Below are positions 21,093 through 29,304 of a stretch of DNA of 64,000 nucleotides, one piece after another. The stretch is from Caballeronia zhejiangensis (GTDB taxonomy: Bacteria > Pseudomonadota > Gammaproteobacteria > Burkholderiales > Burkholderiaceae), in contig NZ_JFHD01000005.1 of assembly GCF_000698575.1 (NCBI RefSeq), forward strand, positions 1 through 64,000. Reading direction: 5' to 3'. The notes under the pieces were generated by a model. That model worked only from the letters and a program-made list of their open reading frames with translations. It was not told the origin of the DNA and did no database searches. The translations under genes and the position numbers were made by a program. Numbering within the stretch: position 1 is the first letter of the stretch; every line of letters begins with the position of its first letter.

Positions 21093-21211
21093 GGATCGCG
21101 GAGTGGGCGTTTGTTGTTGGTCCTTCGCCGGATCCCGGAGTGGGCGTTTGTTCTTGGTCCTTCGCCGGATCCCGGAGTGGGCGTTTGTTCTTGGTCCGTC
21201 GCCGGATCCCG
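21093..21211 (+). repeat. 37-bp tandem repeat, 3.2 copies
   Basis: Copies at 21093-21129, 21130-21166 and 21167-21203, then a partial at 21204-21211. Each starts GGATCCCGGAGTGGGCG and ends with GGTCC(T/G)TCGCC; copy 1 differs at two positions and copy 3 at one. It lies just 3' of mdtC and feeds directly into the long palindrome. No coding role is apparent. Confidence 0.9.
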
Positions 21212-21761
21212 TTTTGCTCTCGGTCTATTAGCACTGCCCCTGTGCGGGGCGGCAGTCACTTTCTTTGCTGCTGCAAAGAAAGTAACCAAAGAAAGCAGCT
21301 CGACACGCCCGCGGTCACACGCAATTTGGGTAGTCCTCTCGTCCACGGCGGCACTCGCCTAAAGAGTGCCCTCAAAGGACTAACCGGGCTTGGATCGCGC
21401 ACGGTCTGACGAGCTAGTTTTCCAAGGACACTGGTTCAGCACGAAAGAGGTTCGGCACAGCGCTACGCGCTGCCGCCGGCTATGCAAGGGAAACCAACGT
21501 GCGGCGATTGCAGTGAGATGGAGACGTTAGTAGAGAAGCACGCGCGGACCCGATTGACCGGTCGGCCGCGAAGCGGGCCGGAGCTATTTGGTGCTGAACC
21601 AGTTTGGTGTGTGGCGAGTGAAGGCAGACCGTGCGCGAGCCAAGCCCGGTGATTGTGATGAGGGCACTCTTTAGGCGAGTGCCATCGAGAACGAGAGAAC
21701 TACCCAAATTGCGTGTGACCGCGGGCCTGAAAAGCTGCTTTCTTTGCTTACTTTCTTTGCA
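21201..21761. repeat. Left part of a long inverted-repeat element (interrupted by the prophage)
   Basis: The segment 21240-21430 recurs in inverted orientation at 21610-21761: both arms contain GCAATTTGGGTAGT, CTCGCCTAAAGAGTGCCCTC, CCGGGCTTGG and CGCGCACGGTCTG, and the palindrome resumes around GGTTCAGCAC in the centre. The right arm stops at the prophage boundary and continues at 44392. The arms have only scattered mismatches. This looks like a dispersed intergenic palindrome; no transposase gene is inside it. Confidence 0.85.
21747..21761 (+). other. attL core (15-bp direct repeat)
   Basis: CTTACTTTCTTTGCA, identical to 44377-44391. The bases on each side differ between the two copies, so the repeat is exactly 15 bp. 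It is 122 bp before the integrase start. Confidence 0.85.
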
Positions 21762-21883
21762 AAAGTAACGGACGACATGGAAACGGATGGATTTTCCAGC
21801 ACTTTCCTCTTCTGTTTCAACGACTTAGCCGAGATTTTCGATAGCAAAAGCGGGAAACTCTAGGCAAAGATAGGAAGAAAAAA

Positions 21884-23182
21884 GTGTGTACTGGAATGTA
21901 CACCGCCCCGCGCGTAGGATGGCTCAATTCCTCTACAGTTAAGCCTCCCATGCGCGCAGTCAACCGCCTCACCGCTCATTCTATAAGAACGCTCACGAAG
22001 CCGGGTCTATACGCTGACGGTGGAAACCTCTACCTAAAAATTACCCCCTCCGGTTCCAAAAGCTGGGTGTTCCGCTACCGGATCAGCAAGGACGATTGCC
22101 CGGCGCTCGGCCTCGGTCCCCTTTCTCTCGTTTCCCTCGCCGATGCTCGAAGGAAAGCGCTCGAACTGCGCCAGCAGCGTTTGAGCGGCGTCGATCCGCG
22201 CGCCGCAAAGCAGTCGGCGCGAGCTGCATCCAAGCGTCGGACCGCGCTGCGTCTCACGTTTAGGGAGGCTGCTGAAACCTACATCAAGACGCATGAAGGC
22301 GCATGGCGCGGCGCGCGCACGGCGAACGACTGGCGGCAGACCATGCGCGACTACGCAGAGCCGGTTATCGGCGCGTTCGACGTCGCAGACGTCGAAACGG
22401 ATCACATTGTCTCGATCCTCTCGCCGATCTGGACGACCAAGCACAAGACGGCCTGCAACGTGCGCAGCCGCATCGAGAACATTCTCGACTGGGCCGCGAC
22501 GCGAGGCTCTCGTAGCGGTCTGAACCCGGCGCGCTACGACGGGCATATCGAACACTTGATTGCGAAGCACGTCCATGTGACCGTACCGCGCCCCTCGCTG
22601 CCGTATCAGGATGCCCATGCGTTCGTGCTGAAACTCCAAGCCCGAACCGACAACGACGCCCGCGCGCTCTTGCTCGTTACCTATACCGGCGCGCGCTACA
22701 ACGAGGCAGCGGCCGCGCGCTGGCGCGAGTTCGACTTGATTAAACGCGTCTGGACGGTTCCGGCTGAACGCATGAAAAAGAACCACATTCACGAAATCCC
22801 GCTGTCACGGCAGGTTGTCGAATTCCTCAAAGGACTACCGGGCGAACATAACGCCGATGACCTCGTTTTCCCGTCGCGTGAGGGGACGCCGGTCGCCAAC
22901 AGCCGCGTCAATGAAGTCTTGCGCGAACTCGGTTACGTGATCGGCGAGGCGTCGACGCATGGTTTCCGCTCGACGTTACGCACATGGGTAGGCGAGACAT
23001 ACAAGAACATAAAGAGGGAAATCGCTGAAGCGGTCATTGCGCACGACAAGCGTGGCAGCGTCGAACAGACCTACGAGCGAACGCGCTTCCTGAAGGACCG
23101 CCGCCCCATTATGCAAGCGTGGGCCGACTATCTCGATGCGCCGCCCGCGGCGGAAGAAGAAACGTTCCTCGAAGCCGCCTGA
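21884..23182 (+). CDS. Tyrosine integrase (P4-like, Arm-DNA-binding domain)
   Basis: 432 residues. N-terminal DUF4102/Arm-DNA-binding domain (KPGLYADGGNLYLKITPSGS), SAM-like core-binding domain, and a C-terminal catalytic domain with the Arg box TYTGARYNEA, the HGFR box (STHGFRSTLRTW), IAHDK near the active site and the nucleophile Tyr in QTYERTRF. It catalyses integration and, with a directionality factor, excision. The GTG at 21884 is used because AGGAAG lies just upstream; an ATG at 21950, closer to the usual family start, has no ribosome site. Confidence 0.92.
   Translation: MCTGMYTAPRVGWLNSSTVKPPMRAVNRLTAHSIRTLTKPGLYADGGNLYLKITPSGSKSWVFRYRISKDDCPALGLGPLSLVSLADARRKALELRQQRLSGVDPRAAKQSARAASKRRTALRLTFREAAETYIKTHEGAWRGARTANDWRQTMRDYAEPVIGAFDVADVETDHIVSILSPIWTTKHKTACNVRSRIENILDWAATRGSRSGLNPARYDGHIEHLIAKHVHVTVPRPSLPYQDAHAFVLKLQARTDNDARALLLVTYTGARYNEAAAARWREFDLIKRVWTVPAERMKKNHIHEIPLSRQVVEFLKGLPGEHNADDLVFPSREGTPVANSRVNEVLRELGYVIGEASTHGFRSTLRTWVGETYKNIKREIAEAVIAHDKRGSVEQTYERTRFLKDRRPIMQAWADYLDAPPAAEEETFLEAA
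21886..21903. promoter_or_regulatory. GTGTAC-N6-GTACAC dyad at the integrase start
   Basis: A perfect 6+6 inverted repeat overlapping the integrase GTG start region. A related palindrome GTGTACAC occurs near the other end at 44313-44320. Could be an operator or an arm-type integrase site; this is inference. Confidence 0.4.
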
Positions 23183-23185
23183 CGC

Positions 23186-23211
23186 AAAAAAGCGCCCCTC
23201 GTGAGGGGCGC
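23186..23211 (-). terminator. Rho-independent terminator of the leftward recombination operon
   Basis: GCGCCCCTC, loop GT, GAGGGGCGC (23192-23211); on the minus strand the stem is followed by six Ts. It lies just after the integrase stop and separates the convergent integrase and leftward early genes. Confidence 0.8.
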
Positions 23212-23232
23212 ACTCTGACTGTCCCGCACTTG

Positions 23233-23556
23233 TCATGCTTTCCTCCGTCCCGCCTTTTCGAGGATGTACGCTTGAACGTCCTCATACAACCAGTTGCGCG
23301 CGCGGGTGCCCATCTGGAACGACTTTGGAAAACACGGGTCTGTCTTTTCCCAAAGCTTCAAGGTGCGCGTGCTCAATCCAAGCAGTTTAGCGACCTCTCC
23401 GATGCTCAACACCCGATTCGGGTCTGTCTCAATGCTCTGCGCTGCAGCGGGCTTGTCTGGGACCGCGACCGGTGAAGCGGCGGGCGTGTTCGCATGTGTG
23501 TGCTCCTGCTTGTCGAGGGGCGCAAACGCGCTATTGCGCGGCGATGGAAAGCTCAT
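23233..23556 (-). CDS. AlpA/MerR-type HTH protein (possible excisionase)
   Basis: 107 residues: a disordered N-terminal third and a MerR/AlpA-like helix-turn-helix (VLSIGEVAKLLGLSTRTLKLW, about residues 49-69) with a wing ending in NWLYEDVQAYI. Small proteins of this kind next to integrases act as excisionases or transcription factors. A strong AGGAGG site precedes the ATG. Last gene of the leftward operon, directly before the terminator. Confidence 0.7.
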   Translation of the reverse strand: MSFPSPRNSAFAPLDKQEHTHANTPAASPVAVPDKPAAAQSIETDPNRVLSIGEVAKLLGLSTRTLKLWEKTDPCFPKSFQMGTRARNWLYEDVQAYILEKAGRRKA

Positions 23557-23577
23557 AAAATCCTCCTGGAAAGACTG

Positions 23578-23823
23578 CTAATCGTCGTGCTGGTCTTCGT
23601 CGTCGGCATCGTCGGACGGTGATAGCGCGCCGCGCAGGTCGGGCCGATGCAGGTAAGACAGAATCCGCGCGCTGACGTCCTCATTCTGCGGATGAACCTG
23701 CAAGCGCCAGCAATGCGTCACCGTTCCGCCTTCTTTCGGCGTGAATTCGTGCCGGGCGAATCTCGCATCGTTGAAAGAGACGGCGATTTGCTCGTCGTCT
23801 GGGTCCACGAAGGCGAAGCGCAC
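23578..23823 (-). CDS. Small phage protein after RecT, unknown function
   Basis: About 81 residues, beginning at a GTG (23823) just after the RecT stop (residues RFAFVDPDDEQIAVSFNDAR) and ending in an acidic DDADDEDQHDD tail. The frame is open further upstream inside recT, so the start is uncertain; the coupled position and composition change after the RecT stop argue for a short gene. No family recognised. The acidic tail could mimic DNA or bind RecT (inference). Confidence 0.5.
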   Translation of the reverse strand: MRFAFVDPDDEQIAVSFNDARFARHEFTPKEGGTVTHCWRLQVHPQNEDVSARILSYLHRPDLRGALSPSDDADDEDQHDD

Positions 23824-23837
23824 GCGTTCGACATTGC

Positions 23838-24482
23838 CTACGCGGCGAGTTCGTCGGGTGTACGAATGCCGAGCACGACCTCGGGCGTGAAGAGCCGCGA
23901 CCAGCGCTTGGCACTCAGATAGGCAATTTGCTGTTTCGGATCGTCGGCCCATAGCGTGGAATTTCTGACCCGCGCTTGCTTCATGTAAATGACCAGCTCG
24001 CGCGGCTTGTCCTCGCCCTTCAGCGTCGCAAAGCATCGAACGCCTAACCCGTCTTCGTCCTCGACGCGCCACGCGGGCACGCGGTATTTCAACGGCTCGC
24101 CGTGCTCGTTCATCTTCTTGCGTGACTCGCGTTCCTCAAACTTGCCGATGATGCTTTCCCACGCCCCGAACCATTCCCAATCAAGACGGACGGACAGCCT
24201 CCCGGAATTGTTCACCGCCGCGATGATCGCTTGCGCTTCGTAGCCGATCGAGCCGCCGACGAAATGCGTTTTCGCGGCGAGCGCAAAGGGATTCATCCCC
24301 CAGATCAGCGCCTGAATCGTCACCGCCGCGCAGTTGCCGGGATTGTTCCGATACTGGCCGGGGATGGTCTCGCCAGCAGTCGCCATGATCGACGCGAAGC
24401 GCTCGATATAACCGAGCGTATCGGGCGTGAGTTCGAACCGCGCGAGCGTGCGCGGCCCGTCGAGGGTGTCGATAGCATTCAT
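23838..24482 (-). CDS. recT: RecT-family single-strand annealing protein
   Basis: 214 residues with RecT features: N-terminal IERFASIMATAGETIPGQYR and the conserved core WGMNPFALAAKTHFVGGSIG, YEAQAIIAAV, then the C-terminal RWSRLFTPEVVLGIRTPDEL. It anneals complementary single strands produced by its partner exonuclease during phage recombination. It overlaps the YqaJ exonuclease gene by 4 bp, the usual exonuclease-annealase pairing. Confidence 0.9.
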   Translation of the reverse strand: MNAIDTLDGPRTLARFELTPDTLGYIERFASIMATAGETIPGQYRNNPGNCAAVTIQALIWGMNPFALAAKTHFVGGSIGYEAQAIIAAVNNSGRLSVRLDWEWFGAWESIIGKFEERESRKKMNEHGEPLKYRVPAWRVEDEDGLGVRCFATLKGEDKPRELVIYMKQARVRNSTLWADDPKQQIAYLSAKRWSRLFTPEVVLGIRTPDELAA

Positions 24483-25390
24483 TCGTCGCTCTCCTTGACC
24501 GCGCCCTTCGGCTTCATGTAGCGCAAGCTGATGTAATCGCAGTCGTCCACGTCATACGCGGGACGATGCACGGTAAGGCGCTTGTACGCGCCGCCATTTG
24601 ACAGACGCCCAATAGCTGCTTCGCCCATGGCGTGCAGGATATGGGCGCGCGCGCCGTCGCTGACTGCCTGATAGCGCTTCACATGTTCGTCGGCATCCTG
24701 CTTGACGTGATGCCAGTCGAGCAATGAGGCGTCGAGGTCGATCGCTTCGCCATTCGTGCCGGGATAAAGGCGCTTCAGGATCGGGAGCGCGTGACCGTGG
24801 GAATAGTCGAAAGGCGGCGGCTCGCGGGCTTCGACGTACGTCCAGAACCGCGCTTCCTGCTCGATCAGCAACTCCGAAAACTCCCGGTCGCGCTCAATTG
24901 CGTACGTCACCAGGCGATTGCCGCCGACGACCGCGCCAAGGTGCCACGCGTCGCAATCCAGCACGGTCATGTAGTGCGCGCATTGCAGAAGGTATTCGAC
25001 CGGCACATGATCGCTACCTTCCTCGCCCCATTCGCCGGAGAACTTGAAATAATCCGCGTTGACGTTCTTCGCTTCGAACCCTTCGCGCCGTCCAACGATG
25101 AGGCGATCGACGCTCGCGGCCATGAACGCGTAACGCGGGTGTCGGATGATCGCGTTACGCCGCTGCAATCGCACGCCCATACGCTGCGCGAACATGCCGG
25201 CCGCGATCGCTTCCATGGCGCGGCCAAAGCGTGTCAACTCGGTTTCCTCTTGCTGAAATGGCGATTGCCCCGTCTTATCGAGCCAAAGCTCGTAAGCGGT
25301 CCTGTAGCGCGATTGGCCGATAGCGGCGGCGGCATCGCTCCCGCCGATACCTCTGCGGCGCTCGACTAGCCATTCATCAGGCGCGCGCAT
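24479..25390 (-). CDS. YqaJ-like viral recombinase/exonuclease
   Basis: 303 residues of the YqaJ/lambda exonuclease family, a 5'-3' double-strand exonuclease of the PD-(D/E)XK fold. Seen: RRGIGGSDAAAAIGQSRYRT at the N-terminus, MAASVDRLI and the catalytic-strand sequence FEAKNVN, then PVEYLLQCAHYM. It supplies single strands to the adjacent RecT. It overlaps both recT and the upstream alpha-CTD-like gene, so the three are translationally coupled. Confidence 0.9.
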   Translation of the reverse strand: MRAPDEWLVERRRGIGGSDAAAAIGQSRYRTAYELWLDKTGQSPFQQEETELTRFGRAMEAIAAGMFAQRMGVRLQRRNAIIRHPRYAFMAASVDRLIVGRREGFEAKNVNADYFKFSGEWGEEGSDHVPVEYLLQCAHYMTVLDCDAWHLGAVVGGNRLVTYAIERDREFSELLIEQEARFWTYVEAREPPPFDYSHGHALPILKRLYPGTNGEAIDLDASLLDWHHVKQDADEHVKRYQAVSDGARAHILHAMGEAAIGRLSNGGAYKRLTVHRPAYDVDDCDYISLRYMKPKGAVKESDE

Positions 25391-25628
25391 CGTCTTTGTC
25401 CTCTTCCTTCAGCGCCATGCCGCGCTGCTTTAGGGCCTCGCGAATCTTGCGCATGCTTTCGCGACCGATGCCGTTCATCGCTCTAAGCTCGCCCGCCGTC
25501 GCTGTGGTCAGGTCTTCGAGCCGCACGAAGCCCGATTCGATCAGCAATTCGGTCGGGCGCTGGCCCAGCTTGAGATCGACAATGCGAATCTCGGGCGCAG
25601 ATTGCGTCTTTACGGTCGCCTCGTTCAT
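25377..25628 (-). CDS. RNA polymerase alpha-CTD-like helix-hairpin-helix protein
   Basis: 83 residues from ATG 25628, chosen for the GGAGGAA site before it (a longer frame to 25679 has none). Residues about 24-72 follow the alpha C-terminal domain pattern: ELLIESGFVRLEDLTTATAG then ELRAMNGIGRESMRKIREAL and KQRGM. In alpha this domain binds UP elements and activators. Located in the recombination operon, overlapping the exonuclease gene by 14 bp. It could alter host transcription or simply be a DNA-binding HhH. Confidence 0.7.
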   Translation of the reverse strand: MNEATVKTQSAPEIRIVDLKLGQRPTELLIESGFVRLEDLTTATAGELRAMNGIGRESMRKIREALKQRGMALKEEDKDDARA

Positions 25629-25678
25629 TTCAGGTTCCTCCGGTACGTGGGAAATGCGCCGTGCATTCGGCGCGCACA

Positions 25679-25912
25679 TCAGCGCTCGCTGTCTTCGATG
25701 GTGCGAACGTGAATTACAAATTCGCCGGTTGTGATATCGCGAAAGCTTCCGGCGATATGCGGAATAAGCTCGACAGGAAGGCGGCGCTTTTCAATGATGG
25801 CCGCCGCATAAACTGCGTCCTCTTCGAGTCCGCGAAGCTCGACAAGATCACCGCCGCTTTCGAGTGGATAGCGCGTCAATGACACGGCGCATAGCTTCAC
25901 TTTCGCATTCAT
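25679..25912 (-). CDS. Small phage protein, unknown function
   Basis: 77 residues (MNAKVKLCAVSLTRYPLESG ...). Preceded by a good GAGGG ribosome site. It is the first gene of the leftward early operon, next to the control region, so it should be made early. No recognised domain; composition is mixed alpha/beta with no membrane segment. Confidence 0.6.
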   Translation of the reverse strand: MNAKVKLCAVSLTRYPLESGGDLVELRGLEEDAVYAAAIIEKRRLPVELIPHIAGSFRDITTGEFVIHVRTIEDSER

Positions 25913-26274
25913 CGCTTTACCCTCTGGCCGCTAGCTCATCGGTGATGAAGCCGAAAGATAGGCAGCGCCGCTTGCTAAATCAAGCCCGCTAAATTCGCTA
26001 AAAATAAATACAAAAATCGTCCAGATTGATTCAATTGATAAGAAATTTAACTGAAAAATCAATGGCTAACATCGCCTAGCTGAAGTTATCGTTGCGCATA
26101 TCAAATGGGATCGACTGCGGTTCGATCGTTTTTGATAAGGGAATTCACCTAATAATTCTTTTTAAGCGTCGTTTCATGCAAAAAGCTAAAAACGCATAGA
26201 AAAACATAGCAATGCATTAAGCGAATCCGGTGTGCTGTTCGTTTGACCAAGCGGGATTTAATTTCTAAAGTGCC
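25913..26274. promoter_or_regulatory. Low-GC divergent early control region of the prophage
   Basis: 362 bp of strikingly AT-rich DNA between the leftward recombination and rightward replication operons. It holds three GCTAAAT/GCTAAAA motifs at 25975-26003, long A/T runs (AAAAATAAATACAAAAATCG) and TTGAAT/TTGATT sequences on the minus strand that could be -35 elements. The position corresponds to a phage early promoter/operator region; individual sites cannot be assigned securely. Confidence 0.55.
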
Positions 26275-27174
26275 TTGGCGAAAGCGCGGTTTTTAAAACC
26301 TGCCGGCGAGGAACTGAACTTGAATTCGAAGAATGCTGTCGAGCGTGTCAACGGCTCTGACGGAAAGAGTTATCCGGCGTCGTACACTGCGCACCGCGAT
26401 GCTATCCGGCGCGCGATCGAGGCCGATCCACACGCGACCAATACGGCGATAGCCAAGCGCATGCATTCGGCGCGCGACACCGTTATCGCCGTGCGTCGCG
26501 AGATTGCCGGGCAGATAGTCGACGCTCGCTACGCGGCGATGTGTACGGCGATCGCGGAGTGCTACCGCGTCGATGAAGTGAAAGACCTCCGCGACAAAGC
26601 GCGGGCGCTCGAAGTCTATACGCGACAAGCGCAGAACAGGGAGGCCGAACGGCGTGCGGCCGAGATTCGCTTGCGCGCTGAACGCCGCGCCGGTGAGTTG
26701 TTGCTCAAGCAGACAAAGGCGGAGGGAACGCGCTCGCAGCTTCGGGGTCGCGATGCTTCTGGCGGTCGGATCGAACGACCGCCAGAAGCACGCGCGCAGA
26801 CGCTGCGAGAAAAGGGAATCTCCAAGGATCAAGGGTCCGACTGGCAGAAGCTCGCGACGTTGCCGGAACAAACCTTCGAGGCCGCCCTTGCGGATCAGAA
26901 ACAGCCGCCGACGACTACTTCCTTGGTCAAGCTTGCAACGCAAGCCGGACCTCGTTATTCAGTCACGGCAATGGACGGCTCCACGTCGATGAATCCCATG
27001 TCGCTCTGGGTCTGGGACTTAGTGCGCGGTTTCGAACGCAAATGCCTTGCGCAGGAAGAACCTATCGCTGTTTTCGGCGGGATGACGCAGACCATGCAGG
27101 CGGACCTCGCGAGGCTCGTTCCGGGGCTGCTTGACTGGTTCGCGCGCCTACCCATCGACACGGTGAAGCCATGA
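26275..27174 (+). CDS. Phage HTH/coiled-coil protein, likely DNA-binding
   Basis: 299 residues from a TTG start. Residues about 42-75 contain a helix-turn-helix-like segment (HATNTAIAKRMHSARDTVIA), then a charged Arg/Glu/Ala-rich coiled region (about 100-145: VYTRQAQNREAERRAAEIRL). No catalytic motif recognised. It is the first gene of the rightward early operon, the position of a replication regulator or partition-like protein. The start is uncertain: no ATG occurs in the first 60 codons and the ribosome site is weak. Confidence 0.6.
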   Translation: MAKARFLKPAGEELNLNSKNAVERVNGSDGKSYPASYTAHRDAIRRAIEADPHATNTAIAKRMHSARDTVIAVRREIAGQIVDARYAAMCTAIAECYRVDEVKDLRDKARALEVYTRQAQNREAERRAAEIRLRAERRAGELLLKQTKAEGTRSQLRGRDASGGRIERPPEARAQTLREKGISKDQGSDWQKLATLPEQTFEAALADQKQPPTTTSLVKLATQAGPRYSVTAMDGSTSMNPMSLWVWDLVRGFERKCLAQEEPIAVFGGMTQTMQADLARLVPGLLDWFARLPIDTVKP

Positions 27175-27677
27175 ACGCGAAGCGCGGCAAGACGCTGCTC
27201 TCTGACATGCGGCACGTCTCCGAGTTGATGCGAAAAGAGCATGCACGCATGGACGATGAACAGCTCGCGGACTTCAAACCGCATGATCTCGCGCGCCGTG
27301 TGCTCGCTCGGCTCGATCCGGGAGACCGCACTCCGCTCGACGTGCGGCTCTGCGCGCACGCAATGCTAGTTCACATGGCGGCGGCCCTGTGCGCAAACGT
27401 TCATCGGACCGCCGAAGAAATGACAACCGCTCAAGGCGTGCGTTTCAACATGGGGCTACAGCCCCGTTATCCGGTCGAGGTAGATGGCGAAACCTTTTAC
27501 CGCAAGTGCGATTTGATGACAGTCGGTCAGCTTCGCGTTAATGCCGAACGCCTGAGACGTGAAGGCCAAGCAAAGACGGCCCACGCTGCGGCGCTCGACG
27601 CCGAAACCGACGACAAGCTTGCGCGCGGCTATTTCGATGATGAAGGCGTCCCGCTTGTCGCCTCGAAACACGAATAG
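27171..27677 (+). CDS. Phage protein, unknown function
   Basis: 168 residues; ATGA overlap with the preceding gene shows coupling. Mostly helical, with RARMDDEQ-like charged segments and a hydrophobic patch LCAHAMLVHMAAALCANV. No signal peptide and no family recognised. A replication or accessory early protein by position only. Confidence 0.6.
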   Translation: MNAKRGKTLLSDMRHVSELMRKEHARMDDEQLADFKPHDLARRVLARLDPGDRTPLDVRLCAHAMLVHMAAALCANVHRTAEEMTTAQGVRFNMGLQPRYPVEVDGETFYRKCDLMTVGQLRVNAERLRREGQAKTAHAAALDAETDDKLARGYFDDEGVPLVASKHE

Positions 27678-27687
27678 GGAGGCAAAT

Positions 27688-27885
27688 ATGCCGATTGGAT
27701 ATCCAACGATTCGTCCCCGCGTGTACACGCTCGCGGACTACCAGCGCGCTTATGCTGTGTTCATTCGCGACACCGAAGCCACGCGCGAACGCATCGAGGC
27801 GAAGCTCGCGCAATTGCAGGAACAAGAAGCACGCGGGCGCGCATTGATGACGGTCGCGTCGTTGCCGTTCGACCGGAGCAGGTGA
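27688..27885 (+). CDS. Small early phage protein
   Basis: 65 residues from ATG 27688, preceded by GGGAGG. A helical Glu/Arg/Gln-rich sequence (TRERIEAKLAQLQEQEARGR) suggests a short coiled coil. The gene ends one base before the replication-protein ATG. Function unknown. Confidence 0.6.
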   Translation: MPIGYPTIRPRVYTLADYQRAYAVFIRDTEATRERIEAKLAQLQEQEARGRALMTVASLPFDRSR

Positions 27886-27886
27886 A

Positions 27887-28873
27887 ATGAAACGCCCGTC
27901 ATTTCAGTTCTATCCCGGCGACTGGACAATGAACGGCAAGCTGCGGCGGTGTTCACACGCGGAGAAAGGCGTCTGGGTCGACACGCTTTGTTTGCTGCAC
28001 GTCCAGCCTGAATACGGTATCGCCCGCTGGACGTTGGCGGAAGTCGCGCACGCAATCGGCTGTCCAATATCTGCGCTGCATACGCTCATCGATAAAGGCA
28101 TCTTGAAGGGAGCGGATACCGGCTCTCTCGTTGCCCCATTCGTCTACGTACCGCGTTCCGGACGCCGTGACGGAACCGCCATAACGCTCATTCCTGCTCA
28201 ACCGGGACCACTCTGGTATTCCTCGCGCATGGTGCGGGATGAATACGTACGTACTCACACGGGCGGGACAACTCGATTTCCTTCGAAGCGTTCACCAAGC
28301 CGGGTGCATGGTGAATACCAAGGTGAAGAGCAAGGTGAACGGCAAGGTGAAGAGCAAGGTGAATATGAAGGTGAACGGCAAGGTGAGTATCAAAGTGACG
28401 GCTCTTTATCTTCTTCTTCATCTTCAGTTTTAAAAACAAAAAAACATACGCGCGTACCGCGCTTCGATGCGCAAGCGCATCTCGTTTCGTGCGGTGCGAG
28501 AACGGACCTAGCGAAGGACTGGCTAGCGCTGCGCGCGGACAAGCGCGCCAAGCCGACCGCAACGGCGATAGCCGGGATCGAACGCGAAGCAGCCAAAGCG
28601 GGAATCACGCTCGACGACGCGTTGCGAATCTGCTGCGAACGCGGTTGGGCAAGTCTTCGCGCCGAATGGCTGACAGCGAAACCGACTGTCGCTAACGGAC
28701 CGCCGCGTAAGAACGCTACGCGCAACCGCTCGGTTCTCTCCGAACTCGACGGCCCCGCGCTCGACGCGATGGCGCTCGATCTCGGCATCGCGGCATCGCG
28801 ACCGGGCGAAAGCATGGAGACGTTTGTCGGGCGCATTCGCGCGGCGCTGGCGGGCCGTGACCAGTTGCACTAG
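27887..28873 (+). CDS. DUF1376-like phage replication protein with tetrapeptide repeats
   Basis: 328 residues. The N-terminus (PSFQFYPGDWTMNGKLRRCS, then AEKGVWVDTLCLLHVQP) matches the DUF1376/winged-helix domain of phage replication initiators. Residues about 142-169 are seven GE(Y/E/R)(Q/E) tetrapeptides, followed by a poly-Ser stretch and a C-terminal helical domain that may contact helicase or loader. The gene sits mid-way in the early operon. The linker repeat is encoded by a 12-bp DNA tandem array. Confidence 0.75.
   Translation: MKRPSFQFYPGDWTMNGKLRRCSHAEKGVWVDTLCLLHVQPEYGIARWTLAEVAHAIGCPISALHTLIDKGILKGADTGSLVAPFVYVPRSGRRDGTAITLIPAQPGPLWYSSRMVRDEYVRTHTGGTTRFPSKRSPSRVHGEYQGEEQGERQGEEQGEYEGERQGEYQSDGSLSSSSSSVLKTKKHTRVPRFDAQAHLVSCGARTDLAKDWLALRADKRAKPTATAIAGIEREAAKAGITLDDALRICCERGWASLRAEWLTAKPTVANGPPRKNATRNRSVLSELDGPALDAMALDLGIAASRPGESMETFVGRIRAALAGRDQLH
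28310..28393 (+). repeat. 12-bp in-frame tandem repeat, 7 units
   Basis: Seven consecutive 12-bp units, consensus GGTGAANNNCAA, encoding GEYQ, GEEQ, GERQ, GEEQ, GEYE, GERQ, GEYQ. As a multiple of 3, any change in copy number keeps the reading frame. Confidence 0.95.
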
Positions 28874-28887
28874 GCGAGAGGTGCGAT

Positions 28888-29304
28888 ATGAGCGATGAAA
28901 CGGAAGACGGCGCATATCCGGCGCGTGGGCGCGCGGTTCGGGGGGCTAATAGCCGCGAATACGTCGCACGCATGCGTGCCACTCTCGCACCGCTGGCGAG
29001 TCAGCAGCCGTCCGCGCGCTGGGCGTTCGAGTTGATCGCACGCGGCAAGGCGAAGAACGGGCGCTCTCTCACGCACGAAGCGCGGCGCGTGGTGCTCGAT
29101 GCGGTTCTTTCGCCCGCTGGCCGCGCGTGCGTCGAGGACGCGCAAGGCAGCGAACGCACGCGGCTTTTGGCGCTCTACGAGGCCGCAGCGCGCGAGCGCG
29201 GCGCGGGCGTTGCGATGCCGCGCTCGCGAGAGCCAGGCGAGGACGACGAAGAGCGCGACTTCGAAGGTACCGAAGGGAAGGAGGCGACACATGCGCAACG
29301 ATGA
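28888..29304 (+). CDS. Phage protein, unknown function
   Basis: 138 residues (MSDETEDGAYPARGRAVRGA ...). A basic helical core (ARWAFELIARGKAKNGRSLT, EARRVVLDAVLSPAGRACVE) with an acidic Glu/Asp-rich C-terminus. It overlaps the next ORF by 14 bp. No recognised family. Confidence 0.6.
   Translation: MSDETEDGAYPARGRAVRGANSREYVARMRATLAPLASQQPSARWAFELIARGKAKNGRSLTHEARRVVLDAVLSPAGRACVEDAQGSERTRLLALYEAAARERGAGVAMPRSREPGEDDEERDFEGTEGKEATHAQR

Noticed and set aside
28310..28393. A CRISPR-like repeat array
   Set aside because: The units are 12 bp, contiguous without spacers, and stay in frame within a recognisable replication protein.
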